Assembly (NCBI GenBank): GCA_019136325.1
Contig: JAGVUJ010000339.1
Coordinates: 1 to 29,637, forward strand
Length of the DNA stretch: 29,637 nucleotides
DNA from: Deltaproteobacteria bacterium
GTDB taxonomy: Bacteria > Desulfobacterota > Syntrophia > Syntrophales > Smithellaceae
Direction: 5' to 3'
Shown: positions 1-6,665 of the stretch, one piece after another
How the letters are laid out: every line of letters begins with the position of its first letter
Numbering within the stretch: the stretch's first letter is position 1
Notes under the pieces: generated by a model
Told to the model about the DNA's origin: nothing
The model's input: the letters and a program-made list of their open reading frames with translations, nothing else
The model's database searches: none
Position numbers and translations under genes: made by a program

Positions 1-705
1 AACATTTTCCGCCGAATCATTGATCCCCGGAATGACCGGCATACGCGCCTGTATATTGTTCCCGCGCTCCGAGAGTCTTGTGAAATTCTCCAGAATGAGC
101 GTGTTCCCTTTCCCGGTGTATTCTTGATGCAGTGTTTGATCCATGACCTTCAGATCAAAATACACACCATCAATCAGATCCATGAGGGGCTCAGCGGAAG
201 GCCACCGGAAATATCCGCAGGTCTCGATCATGACATTTACCCCCGCTTCCCTGAGCATGGTTACAAATGGATAAAGAAAGGAGCTGTGCAACAGGGGTTC
301 ACCTCCCGAAAGGGTCACCCCGCCCCCTGATTCATCAAAAAACTCACGGTCTTTGAGCACTCCCCCGACAAGGTCTTCAACGTTCCACTCCTTCCCGATG
401 ATTCGAAGCGCCCCGGTACTGCACTGCTCAGCACACCTGCCGCACGCACTGCACCGTGAAAAATCAATGTTGACCTCTCCGGTCCATGATAATGCATTCT
501 CGTTACAATGGGACACGCATTCGCCGCAGCCCATGCACCGCCCCCTGAAGAATGCGAGTTCCGAATGGTTCCTCCGGGACTCGGGATTCTGGCACCACCG
601 GCATCGCAGGGGGCATCCTTTAAAGAACACCGTCGTCCTGATCCCCGGACCATCATGGAGACAAAACCGCTGAATATCAAAGATTAATGCCGTGTGCTTA
701 TCCAT
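1..705 (-). CDS. Glycyl-radical-enzyme activating protein (radical SAM), 3' end cut by window edge
   Basis: Enzymes of this family use S-adenosylmethionine and a [4Fe-4S] cluster to place the glycyl radical on a partner enzyme. The visible 235 residues begin MDKHTALIFD. They carry the radical-SAM signature Cx3Cx2C (C31, C35, C38, within GCPLRCRWCQNPE) and two ferredoxin-type Cx2Cx2Cx3C motifs (C57/60/63/67 and C85/88/91/95). An SGGEP motif follows at 133-137, then the ETCGY and DLK strands of the TIM barrel. The two extra clusters mark the subfamily serving enzymes such as benzylsuccinate or alkylsuccinate synthase, hydroxyphenylacetate decarboxylase and glycerol or choline lyases, rather than the short pyruvate formate-lyase activase. 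The start is the ATG at 705-703 behind a weak GGTGG. The partner enzyme is not visible and probably lies left of the window. The gene diverges from a FadR-like regulator and has an operator-like palindrome just upstream. The family is certain; the substrate is unknown. Confidence 0.93.
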   Translation of the reverse strand, partial: MDKHTALIFDIQRFCLHDGPGIRTTVFFKGCPLRCRWCQNPESRRNHSELAFFRGRCMGCGECVSHCNENALSWTGEVNIDFSRCSACGRCAEQCSTGALRIIGKEWNVEDLVGGVLKDREFFDESGGGVTLSGGEPLLHSSFLYPFVTMLREAGVNVMIETCGYFRWPSAEPLMDLIDGVYFDLKVMDQTLHQEYTGKGNTLILENFTRLSERGNNIQARMPVIPGINDSAENV

Positions 706-718
706 GATCCACCATAAA

Positions 719-731
719 TTGGTATTACCAA
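719..731. promoter_or_regulatory. Operator-like palindrome, FadR/GntR type (site 1)
   Basis: TTGGTATTACCAA is a perfect inverted repeat with 6-bp arms around a central T, and it extends to ATTGGTA/TACCAAT. It matches the TGG-N5-CCA layout of FadR-subfamily operators. It lies 14 bp upstream of the activase start, where a bound regulator would block that gene. That the neighbouring FadR-like protein binds it is inference. Confidence 0.6.
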
Positions 732-812
732 TAAATGCAATATAGTTTACTTAATATAATATTACCACATAATTTAAATAAATGCTTGCATTTTTTTAAA
801 TTAATTGGCATT

Positions 813-825
813 TTGGACTTACCAA
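813..825. promoter_or_regulatory. Operator-like palindrome, FadR/GntR type (site 2)
   Basis: TTGGACTTACCAA shares the TTGG-N5-CCAA frame and the whole right half TTACCAA with site 1 and has the same length. It ends 24 bp before the regulator's ATG, a suitable place for autoregulation. The two centres are 94 bp apart, close to nine helical turns. A further TTACCA half-site lies at 762-767 in the AT-rich stretch between them. Confidence 0.5.
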
Positions 826-849
826 ATTGTTTTAAAAAGGAATTTCATC

Positions 850-1596
850 ATGGGTAACAAGACATCATCCCTCGTGGAACGTGTAGTCAGTAAGATAAAG
901 CACGATATCATGGCCGGTACGCTCCCGCCGGGCAGCAAGCTGCCCCCGGAAAGGGATCTTGCAGCAAGATTCAGCGTCAGCCGGATTACCATCCGCACGG
1001 CAATCTCCAAGCTGGCCAACCTCGGATTTGTCCAGACCATGCCACAAAGCGGAACGATCATCAGGGACTTCTGGAACGACGGAAGCCTCGACCTGCTGAT
1101 TGACGTGGTTTCGAGCAGTGAGCCGGTTGACCGGAACATACTCGTATCGCTCCTTGACCTGAGGAAGATTGCTGAAGTCTATGCTGCGGGACGCGCCGCC
1201 CAGGCCATGAACGAGGAGGATATAACAAACCTGTCCGGAATCATCGACGCGATGGAAGCGGCAGGAAATTCAGTGACGGCAATCATTGAACTCGACTATG
1301 CCCTGCACGCTTACTTCATTCGTAAAGCAGGGAACCGCGTTATTCAGCTGATCTTCAACTCATGCAAGCCCGTGTACATGTTTTACCTGGAGTTCTTCTA
1401 CCGGATACCTGACAGCAAAGCGTTGATGCTCCCCTATTACAAAAAGCTCATCGAAGCAGCCAGGACGAAAGACGGGGCCTATGCCTCATTCATCATGGAA
1501 CAGCTTTTGCTGGCCGCGGAAAACGCTGTAAAAATGAAACTTGATCCGGAACAATCAGCAATAATACTGCGGTCGCTGCTCCCGGCATCTGAATAA
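850..1596 (+). CDS. FadR-like GntR-family transcriptional regulator
   Basis: This 248-residue regulator has an N-terminal winged helix-turn-helix at about residues 8-72, with the GntR signature LPPGSKLPPERDLAARF followed by VSRITIRTAISKL. The C-terminal part resembles the acyl-CoA-binding domain of E. coli FadR rather than a generic FCD domain. Shared landmarks recalled from FadR are DFW near residue 73, an ELDY block followed by GN and an LI.N pattern, and a downstream YxKL. That suggests a fatty-acyl-CoA or similar CoA-thioester effector (inference). The ATG at 850 was chosen because AAAAAGG lies 9 nt upstream. An in-frame TTG at 805 would put operator site 2 inside the coding region and lacks a ribosome site. 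The gene is divergent from the activase and converges on the kinase gene at 1620. Confidence 0.88.
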   Translation: MGNKTSSLVERVVSKIKHDIMAGTLPPGSKLPPERDLAARFSVSRITIRTAISKLANLGFVQTMPQSGTIIRDFWNDGSLDLLIDVVSSSEPVDRNILVSLLDLRKIAEVYAAGRAAQAMNEEDITNLSGIIDAMEAAGNSVTAIIELDYALHAYFIRKAGNRVIQLIFNSCKPVYMFYLEFFYRIPDSKALMLPYYKKLIEAARTKDGAYASFIMEQLLLAAENAVKMKLDPEQSAIILRSLLPASE

Positions 1597-1619
1597 AAAG
1601 CCCATGAACAATTTTGTTG

Positions 1620-2612
1620 TTAATAACTTTTGCGGGCAAGGATGGTTTCGCATTCGGTTGCCAGATCGCTGAGTTGATCAAGTCCGCCTGCGTTGTCTAT
1701 CGCAATCAATAAATTCTCCAGACCGTTGGGAATATGATGGAGAAATGCGGTTTTGTGTTTTTTGAGACCGAGAAATCCGTATGCTCCCAGCGCCTGTAAA
1801 AGACGCTGCACCGAGCCCATCCAGAAATTATGAACAAACTCATCGCGGTTGTAAGAAGGCTTCATAAGTTCATAATAAAAGTCCAGCAACTCGTTTCTTT
1901 CTCCATCTTCAAAAGTGACGTAAGGATCACAGATGAGCGATCCGAGATCGTAAAACAGACAGCCCTGGCGCATGCCTTGAAAGTCAATCAAAACCGGCCG
2001 GTCGTTTTTAATCATAATGTTTTGCGACTGGAAATCGCGATGAATCAGGGATAGTTCTGTTTTCTGCAGACGTTCGGAAAGCGCATCCAGTTCTTTATTC
2101 AATTTCCCGGCATCCGCAGGTGTTAGTTTTATTTTGCAGACTTCCCAGACAAGATTCTCCAGAAAATAATCGTGCTCCCATTTATAGAGCCTTGGACCGT
2201 AACTTTCAGAGAGTTGCACATCTTCGGGAAGTGATTTCGGATCAAAGGAATGCAGGCGGTAAATCTGCGTGAGCGCCTGAAAATAATAATCACGTCGTTC
2301 TTCCCATGGTTCAAATCTGAGCGACCACAAATCAGTATCGCCCAGATCCTCAATTAAAATAAAATGCCGAGAGACATCCTGGATAATAATACGAGGCACA
2401 TTCATTTTTAATGATACCATGAATTTGCTGATGCCGATCCAATGAGCGTTTTCCGCGACTTCATCACCGTAATGCATAAAAACAAAACTGTCTCCATGAG
2501 GCAGCGTTACTCTGAAAAATTGACGGTCGGAACCACCCTTCTTGATCGGCTCAAGCTTAAAATCGGTTTTCCCCAGATGTTCAGTCAAAAATTTTTGTAT
2601 TTCTTTCTGCAT
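1620..2612 (-). CDS. amgK: APH-fold sugar kinase, probable MurNAc/GlcNAc anomeric kinase AmgK
   Basis: This is a 330-residue protein of the aminoglycoside/choline kinase fold. Its catalytic loop is HRDFQSQN (H191, D193, N198) followed by the metal-binding IDFQ (D210), and the N lobe includes GGSDRQFFRV. In Pseudomonas and relatives, AmgK of similar length phosphorylates N-acetylmuramic acid (and GlcNAc) at C1. MurU then makes UDP-MurNAc, bypassing de novo synthesis. The next gene in the same direction is MurU-like and an AmpG-like permease follows, which supports this reading over antibiotic resistance or choline metabolism. A 247-bp repeat-filled gap separates it from murU, so the two may not share a tight operon. 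It converges with the FadR-like gene, 23 bp between stops. The fold is sure and the substrate is inferred from context. Confidence 0.75.
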   Translation of the reverse strand: MQKEIQKFLTEHLGKTDFKLEPIKKGGSDRQFFRVTLPHGDSFVFMHYGDEVAENAHWIGISKFMVSLKMNVPRIIIQDVSRHFILIEDLGDTDLWSLRFEPWEERRDYYFQALTQIYRLHSFDPKSLPEDVQLSESYGPRLYKWEHDYFLENLVWEVCKIKLTPADAGKLNKELDALSERLQKTELSLIHRDFQSQNIMIKNDRPVLIDFQGMRQGCLFYDLGSLICDPYVTFEDGERNELLDFYYELMKPSYNRDEFVHNFWMGSVQRLLQALGAYGFLGLKKHKTAFLHHIPNGLENLLIAIDNAGGLDQLSDLATECETILARKSY

Positions 2613-2644
2613 ATTTTCCTTAAACGCTTTTCAATAATCAAGCT

Positions 2645-2859
2645 TTATTAGGCTTTTCAAAAATGCCCAGATGCAAGGCGCGCCAGAAATGAGTCGTGAA
2701 GCGTATATTTTAATACGTTGAGCGACGCGCTTTGCAGCGCAACGCCGCAGACCATGGTGCCCTTCAGGGTATAGGCGTTTTTCATCCCACGGCACCATGT
2801 GCCGGGGATAGTTCAACTTGCGCTTCGAACTTCGCTAGGCTCGTTCTTAGCGAGTTTCA
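2645..2859. repeat. Composite dispersed intergenic repeat between amgK and murU
   Basis: No convincing gene is present. On the minus strand the element starts at the murU stop codon as TTTTAGTGAAACTCGCTAAG, close to the sequence at the gspE stop (23566 onward). It goes on with AAGTTGAACTATC, also found after gspE as AAGTCGAACTATC. On the plus strand, GTGCCCTTCAGGGTATAGGC at 2757-2776 resembles GTGTCCTTTAGGGTATAC after dapF. It also holds imperfect inverted repeats such as GGCACCATGTGCC and a pair around GCGCTTTGCAGCGC. These shared pieces identify a repeat family rather than unique sequence. Confidence 0.65.
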
Positions 2860-3573
2860 CTAAAAGACTATCTCGCGAAGCCTGTTATATTCTTCAACCG
2901 TGCCCACATCATACCATGAACCATCGTCAATCACTACAGCGCCGACCGAACGCGGATTTTCTTTAATCATCTCCACCAGCGGCAAGACGATCGATTCTAT
3001 TTTGCCCGCCGTCAATCGTTTCAGAAAAGATTTTTCTACAATATAGATTCCGGCAAACAGGCATTTCTTTACACCGTCATTTTTCAAGATGTGCCGCATG
3101 TCGCAGACGAAACCTTCCTGGTCAACATTGACATTGAGTAGCGGCCCTTTTGAGCGCAGTGCCAGCGTGACGGACGTTTTCAGTTCGAAATGTTTTCGAA
3201 TCAGCAGTTCAATCGGCATGTTGGTGATGATGTCGCCGTTGTAAACGATGATACGTTCGTCCTCGGCGATCAGGTCTTCGATGTTTTTGATGCCGCCCGC
3301 CGTATCCAGCAGAACCGGTTCATGACGAAACGTAATTGGAATCCCTTTCCAGTTATTTTCAGGAAATACCTCGGCGTATTTTCCCGCGCAGTGATGCGTG
3401 TTAACGATAAAGCGTTTCACACCGACAGCGCGCAGATGCCCCATCGCGTAAGTTATAATCGGATAGCCGTCGATTTCCAGAAGCGGCTTGGGCGTATTTT
3501 CAGTGAACGGCCTGAGCCGTGTTCCCAACCCCGCTCCTAAAATAAATGCCGTATTGATTTGTTTTAGTTGCAT
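2860..3573 (-). CDS. murU: Nucleotidyltransferase, probable MurNAc-1-phosphate uridylyltransferase MurU
   Basis: This 237-residue sugar-1-phosphate nucleotidyltransferase carries the nucleotide-binding loop GAGLGTRLRP at 13-22 followed by TPKPLL. A metal-binding NGD (D114) and a C-terminal WYDVGT complete the set. Its length fits MurU (about 225 residues) and is shorter than typical RmlA or GlmU enzymes, with no left-handed beta-helix domain. MurU turns MurNAc-alpha-1-phosphate plus UTP into UDP-MurNAc in cell-wall recycling. An AGAGG ribosome site lies upstream and only 6 bp separate it from the AmpG-like gene, so the two are almost surely cotranscribed. The stop codon coincides with the edge of a dispersed repeat. 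A mannose- or glucose-1-phosphate enzyme is the main alternative. Confidence 0.78.
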   Translation of the reverse strand: MQLKQINTAFILGAGLGTRLRPFTENTPKPLLEIDGYPIITYAMGHLRAVGVKRFIVNTHHCAGKYAEVFPENNWKGIPITFRHEPVLLDTAGGIKNIEDLIAEDERIIVYNGDIITNMPIELLIRKHFELKTSVTLALRSKGPLLNVNVDQEGFVCDMRHILKNDGVKKCLFAGIYIVEKSFLKRLTAGKIESIVLPLVEMIKENPRSVGAVVIDDGSWYDVGTVEEYNRLREIVF

Positions 3574-3579
3574 GCTTTT

Positions 3580-4887
3580 TCAACCTCTTGATTCTTTACC
3601 CATTTTTTTGCCATATCCCGGGTCAATTTTTACTAATGCCGCCACGATAAAGCCTGGAATCGTTGTAATTAAAATCCAGATGAAGAAATTCTGATAGCCC
3701 AGCATATCCTGTATCCAGCCGCTGCTCATTGCCGGAATCATCATGCCCAGCGCCATGATGCCCGTGCCAATGGCATAAAAAACCGTCTTATAACTTCCCT
3801 GCGAAACCATGATCATATACATCGTGTAGGCGGTGAAGCCGAATCCGTAACCGAATTTTTCCACCGCCACGGCGGAACCGATCAACCACAGATTCTGAGG
3901 CAGGGCATGGGAAAGATAGACAAAAATCAAATCCGGCAGATGCATGATAAATACCATCGGCCAGAGCCAGAACCTCAGGCCGTTGCGGTAAATAACGTAG
4001 CCGCCCAGAAGCCCGCCCAGCATCAGCGCGATCACACCGACCGTGCCGTAAATAATGCCGACATCAGCCGTCGTTAAACCCAGACCGCCTTTGCCCGGCG
4101 CATCCAGCAGAAACGGCACGACCATTTTGGTGAGTTGCGCCTCGGCAAAACGGTAGAACAGAAAAAAGAATATGATGACGAGAATATCTTTACGCCGGAA
4201 AAACAAGGTCAGCACGCGGAAATATTCCGCCAGAAAGTTTTTGGATTTATCCCACGGCGCGCTGACATCCCCGGCAGGTTTCGGAAGCGCAAAAACATGA
4301 TAGATGAAAAACGCCAGAAAAAGAGCGCCCACACCAATAAAGGCCAGCGACCAGGCCCGAGCCGCCGGAAAGCCGTATTTTTCCAGCATGCCCACCAGAA
4401 ACACCAGCCCGCCTTCGGCGGCAATCGTGGCAATCCGGTAAAAAATAACGCGCACACCGACAAACGCAGCCTGCTGCGGCGTGTCCAGCCCCAGCATATA
4501 GAAACCGTCGGCGGCGATATCGTGCGTGGCGGAACTGAAAGCCATGATCCAGAAAATCGCCAATGAGTAGCGCACAAAATTTGTCGCGGGCAATGTCAGG
4601 GCAACACAGGCGAGCGAAGCGCCGATCGCCAGTTGCATGGCCAGTATCCAGAAACGCTTGGTGCGGAAGATATCAACAAACGGGCTCCACAGCGGCTTGA
4701 TCACCCAGGGAAGATAAAGCCAGCTCGTATAAAAAGCGATTTCGGTATTGGAAAGCCCCATATCCTTGTACAGCACGACGCTGACCGTCATGGCAATCAC
4801 GTAGGGAATGCCTTCGGCAAGGTAGAGAGTCGGCACCCAGAACCATGGAATCCGGCTCGTATTATTGATTGTTTTTGTCTCGGACAT
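3580..4887 (-). CDS. ampG: AmpG-like MFS permease (muropeptide uptake)
   Basis: This 435-residue integral membrane protein shows about 12 hydrophobic segments. Near the N terminus it has YLAEGIPYVIAMTVSVVLYK, then WVIKPLWSPFVD, the MFS loop equivalent to KFLWSPLMD of E. coli AmpG. FSSATHDIAADGFY corresponds to the FCSASQDIVFDAW region of AmpG. AmpG imports anhydromuropeptides released by lytic transglycosylases. It lacks the extra C-terminal helices of the 491-residue E. coli protein. It is transcribed with murU (6-bp gap) and lies downstream of a SpoIID-like gene, so the context fits peptidoglycan recycling. The start ATG has AAGAGAA upstream. Transport of another solute cannot be excluded, because AmpG-like MFS proteins are broad. 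Confidence 0.78.
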   Translation of the reverse strand: MSETKTINNTSRIPWFWVPTLYLAEGIPYVIAMTVSVVLYKDMGLSNTEIAFYTSWLYLPWVIKPLWSPFVDIFRTKRFWILAMQLAIGASLACVALTLPATNFVRYSLAIFWIMAFSSATHDIAADGFYMLGLDTPQQAAFVGVRVIFYRIATIAAEGGLVFLVGMLEKYGFPAARAWSLAFIGVGALFLAFFIYHVFALPKPAGDVSAPWDKSKNFLAEYFRVLTLFFRRKDILVIIFFFLFYRFAEAQLTKMVVPFLLDAPGKGGLGLTTADVGIIYGTVGVIALMLGGLLGGYVIYRNGLRFWLWPMVFIMHLPDLIFVYLSHALPQNLWLIGSAVAVEKFGYGFGFTAYTMYMIMVSQGSYKTVFYAIGTGIMALGMMIPAMSSGWIQDMLGYQNFFIWILITTIPGFIVAALVKIDPGYGKKMGKESRG

Positions 4888-4908
4888 AGATTTTCTCTTT
4901 TATATTTT

Positions 4909-5041
4909 TTGTCACTTCGACCGATAAGGAGAAGTCTTAATATTAGATTGCCATAACCTAGTCAGGTCACTTCGCGCCATCTGAGAGATGGTTCACATTG
5001 ACATCGTTTTAAGATTCCTCACATACGTTCGGAATGACAAG
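4909..5041. repeat. Dispersed intergenic repeat (GATTCCTCAC...GGAATGACAAG type)
   Basis: The 192-bp gap between the SpoIID-like and AmpG-like genes holds no gene. At 5012-5041 it contains AGATTCCTCAC, a short variable spacer, then TTCGGAATGACAAG, the same frame as 23807-23843 after gspE. GTCACTTCG occurs twice nearby (from 4910 and from 4975). This is the family of short intergenic repeats common in many environmental bacteria, and its function is unknown. Confidence 0.6.
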
Positions 5042-5079
5042 ACAGTCTCTACTTTGCTATAATAAAAGCTAAATAATAA

Positions 5080-6399
5080 TTAATAAAGTTTTTGTACTTT
5101 CGCGCCTATGAAATAGTGCGCCAGGATGTCTTCCGCCTTGAATCCTTTGGAGGCCATCACCGCCGCGCCGATCTGGCACAGGCCTACGCCGTGCCCCCAG
5201 CCGCCGCCTGTCAAAATAAAACGGTTGATTTCTCCATCGGTGTTTCGCTCTGCCTCAACAACAAAAGCGCTGCTCAACAAATGGCTTGTGGACAGCCAGC
5301 GTCGGATTTCCAGTTCCTTGCCGACCATTACTGTTTTTTTCGAGCCTTGTATTTTCAACCGGGAAATTCTGCCGGATGGTCCGCGCTCCAGAGGTTCGAT
5401 ATTTAACAGATGGCCGAAATCAATCCCTGATTTTTTCAGGAGGATACCTTCCAGTTCTTTTCGCTCATATCTGACCCGCCAGCGATAGAAGTCAGGCGTT
5501 TTCTGATCAAAAGCCGGCAGGATTTGTTTCAATAATTTTTCATCGGTTGTATTGCAATAAGCCCCCGGTCTGCCGGTCAGCCAGCGCACCGCGTCGCTCT
5601 CTGAGCAAACAGGCGAATGCGGCTTCTCATCGTCGCTCACATTGCCCAGATAATCATAATTTTTGTCTTCCCACGCCGTAGCAAAATTTTCCGTCTGCCC
5701 GCCGCAGCATTTATAATAGCGGGCATCGCAGATTTCTCCATTGTAAACCAGAAAATATCCGCGTGTCTGTTTTATCGCTTCGTGAACGTTTTCGGATATG
5801 ATCCTGGTGATTCCCTGATAGCGCTGACAGTGGTCGTCTGCGCAGACATCGAACCCTTCGTGATCGTTGACATCCTGCCAGACAATGATCTCATTTTCGG
5901 TTTTGTGCGGTGTTGAGGTCCGGACCACTTTCTTTTTTGCCAGCATACTCACCAGCCAGCTGCGCGCGGTAATGGCCTGAACCTTTAAAAATTGCAGCGG
6001 CGCTTCGGCGGACATCTCCGAGGAAATAACGCTTTCCAGATAGTTCTCCAGAAGAATCTTATTGACGAGAGTAAAAGAAGAACCCGAATCTGGCGACAAA
6101 AGCAGATCGCCGCGAAATGTCTGTTCCTGAGTTTGCTGCCAGTGGAAATCAATGCCGATTTTTACGTCGGACACGGTAAAATTGGTATCCCTTGTGCCTG
6201 AAAGCAAAAGTTCTTTTTGCCGGATTATCTCCTGGCCTGCCGAATCACCAAGGGAAACCCTGCCCTCATCGGCACGAGCCACATACCGTCCTGATAATTT
6301 CCGACCGTCCTGCAATGAAAAACTCCCGTTCAACACAATGTGAGCCTCATTATCGTTTTGCATCAGGGCGACTTGAATTTCAGGTTCCTTATCAATCAT
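5080..6399 (-). CDS. SpoIID/LytB-domain protein (lytic transglycosylase-like), no visible signal peptide
   Basis: This 439-residue protein carries the SpoIID domain from about residue 105 to the C terminus. The active-site block is ENYLESVISSEMSAEAP with E128 at the catalytic glutamate position, followed by LKVQAITARSW. A Cys/His cluster C186-x3-H190-C191-Q-x-Y-x-G resembles the metal site described in some SpoIID proteins. The classic C-terminal GWGHGVGLCQIGAA motif is present. SpoIID enzymes cleave glycan strands and leave anhydroMurNAc ends, the substrates AmpG imports. The N-terminal 100 residues are beta-rich and unassigned. The start MIDKEPEIQV is followed by no hydrophobic segment, and an in-frame stop lies 10 bp upstream of the ATG, so an export signal is not hidden by a wrong start. 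No clear ribosome site is seen. Repeats lie on both sides. Confidence 0.85.
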   Translation of the reverse strand: MIDKEPEIQVALMQNDNEAHIVLNGSFSLQDGRKLSGRYVARADEGRVSLGDSAGQEIIRQKELLLSGTRDTNFTVSDVKIGIDFHWQQTQEQTFRGDLLLSPDSGSSFTLVNKILLENYLESVISSEMSAEAPLQFLKVQAITARSWLVSMLAKKKVVRTSTPHKTENEIIVWQDVNDHEGFDVCADDHCQRYQGITRIISENVHEAIKQTRGYFLVYNGEICDARYYKCCGGQTENFATAWEDKNYDYLGNVSDDEKPHSPVCSESDAVRWLTGRPGAYCNTTDEKLLKQILPAFDQKTPDFYRWRVRYERKELEGILLKKSGIDFGHLLNIEPLERGPSGRISRLKIQGSKKTVMVGKELEIRRWLSTSHLLSSAFVVEAERNTDGEINRFILTGGGWGHGVGLCQIGAAVMASKGFKAEDILAHYFIGAKVQKLY

Positions 6400-6529
6400 G
6401 GTTAGTTTTTATGGGCAAAAGCTGAAGAAGTCAATACCGTAATCCCTCCCGGAAAGCACTTTAATGTTTTTTGTTTCTACAAATCTCAAATCCCGCTTCC
6501 GCTCCGAACGTCGTTTCTCTTTCTCTCAG

Positions 6530-6598
6530 TGAGTATTGCTGCGACTAACGCTTCAAACTTCATCCCGGCTTATCAGGATGCGTTTTTAGTGCGTCTCA
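6530..6598. repeat. Copy of the dispersed repeat found after gspE
   Basis: This 69-bp stretch matches the reverse complement of 23571-23639: 38 of 51 positions agree in the core, plus most of a 21-bp flank. The shared core is AACTTCATCCCG. The rest of the 266-bp gap (6400-6665) between divergent genes is featureless by eye and should hold promoters for both sides, but no convincing -35/-10 pair was found. Confidence 0.6.
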
Positions 6599-6665
6599 TT
6601 ATTTTCCGCTTGAATATCACTATTTTATCGTGTATGACTTTCATAAATCACTCACGGGATGGTTT

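Noticed and set aside
805..849. TTG at 805 as start of the FadR-like regulator
   Set aside because: It would place the second operator inside the gene and has no ribosome site; the ATG at 850 has AAAAAGG 9 nt upstream and begins at the usual GntR N terminus.
1600..1619. AACAA-TT-TTGTT hairpin between the convergent FadR-like and amgK genes as a terminator
   Set aside because: The stem is only five weak pairs with a 2-nt loop, so it is not credible as a terminator.
2631..2816. Minus-strand reading frame of 61 codons between amgK and murU
   Set aside because: It lies wholly in a composite dispersed repeat, has no ribosome site and parts of it recur between other genes; the frame is likely accidental.
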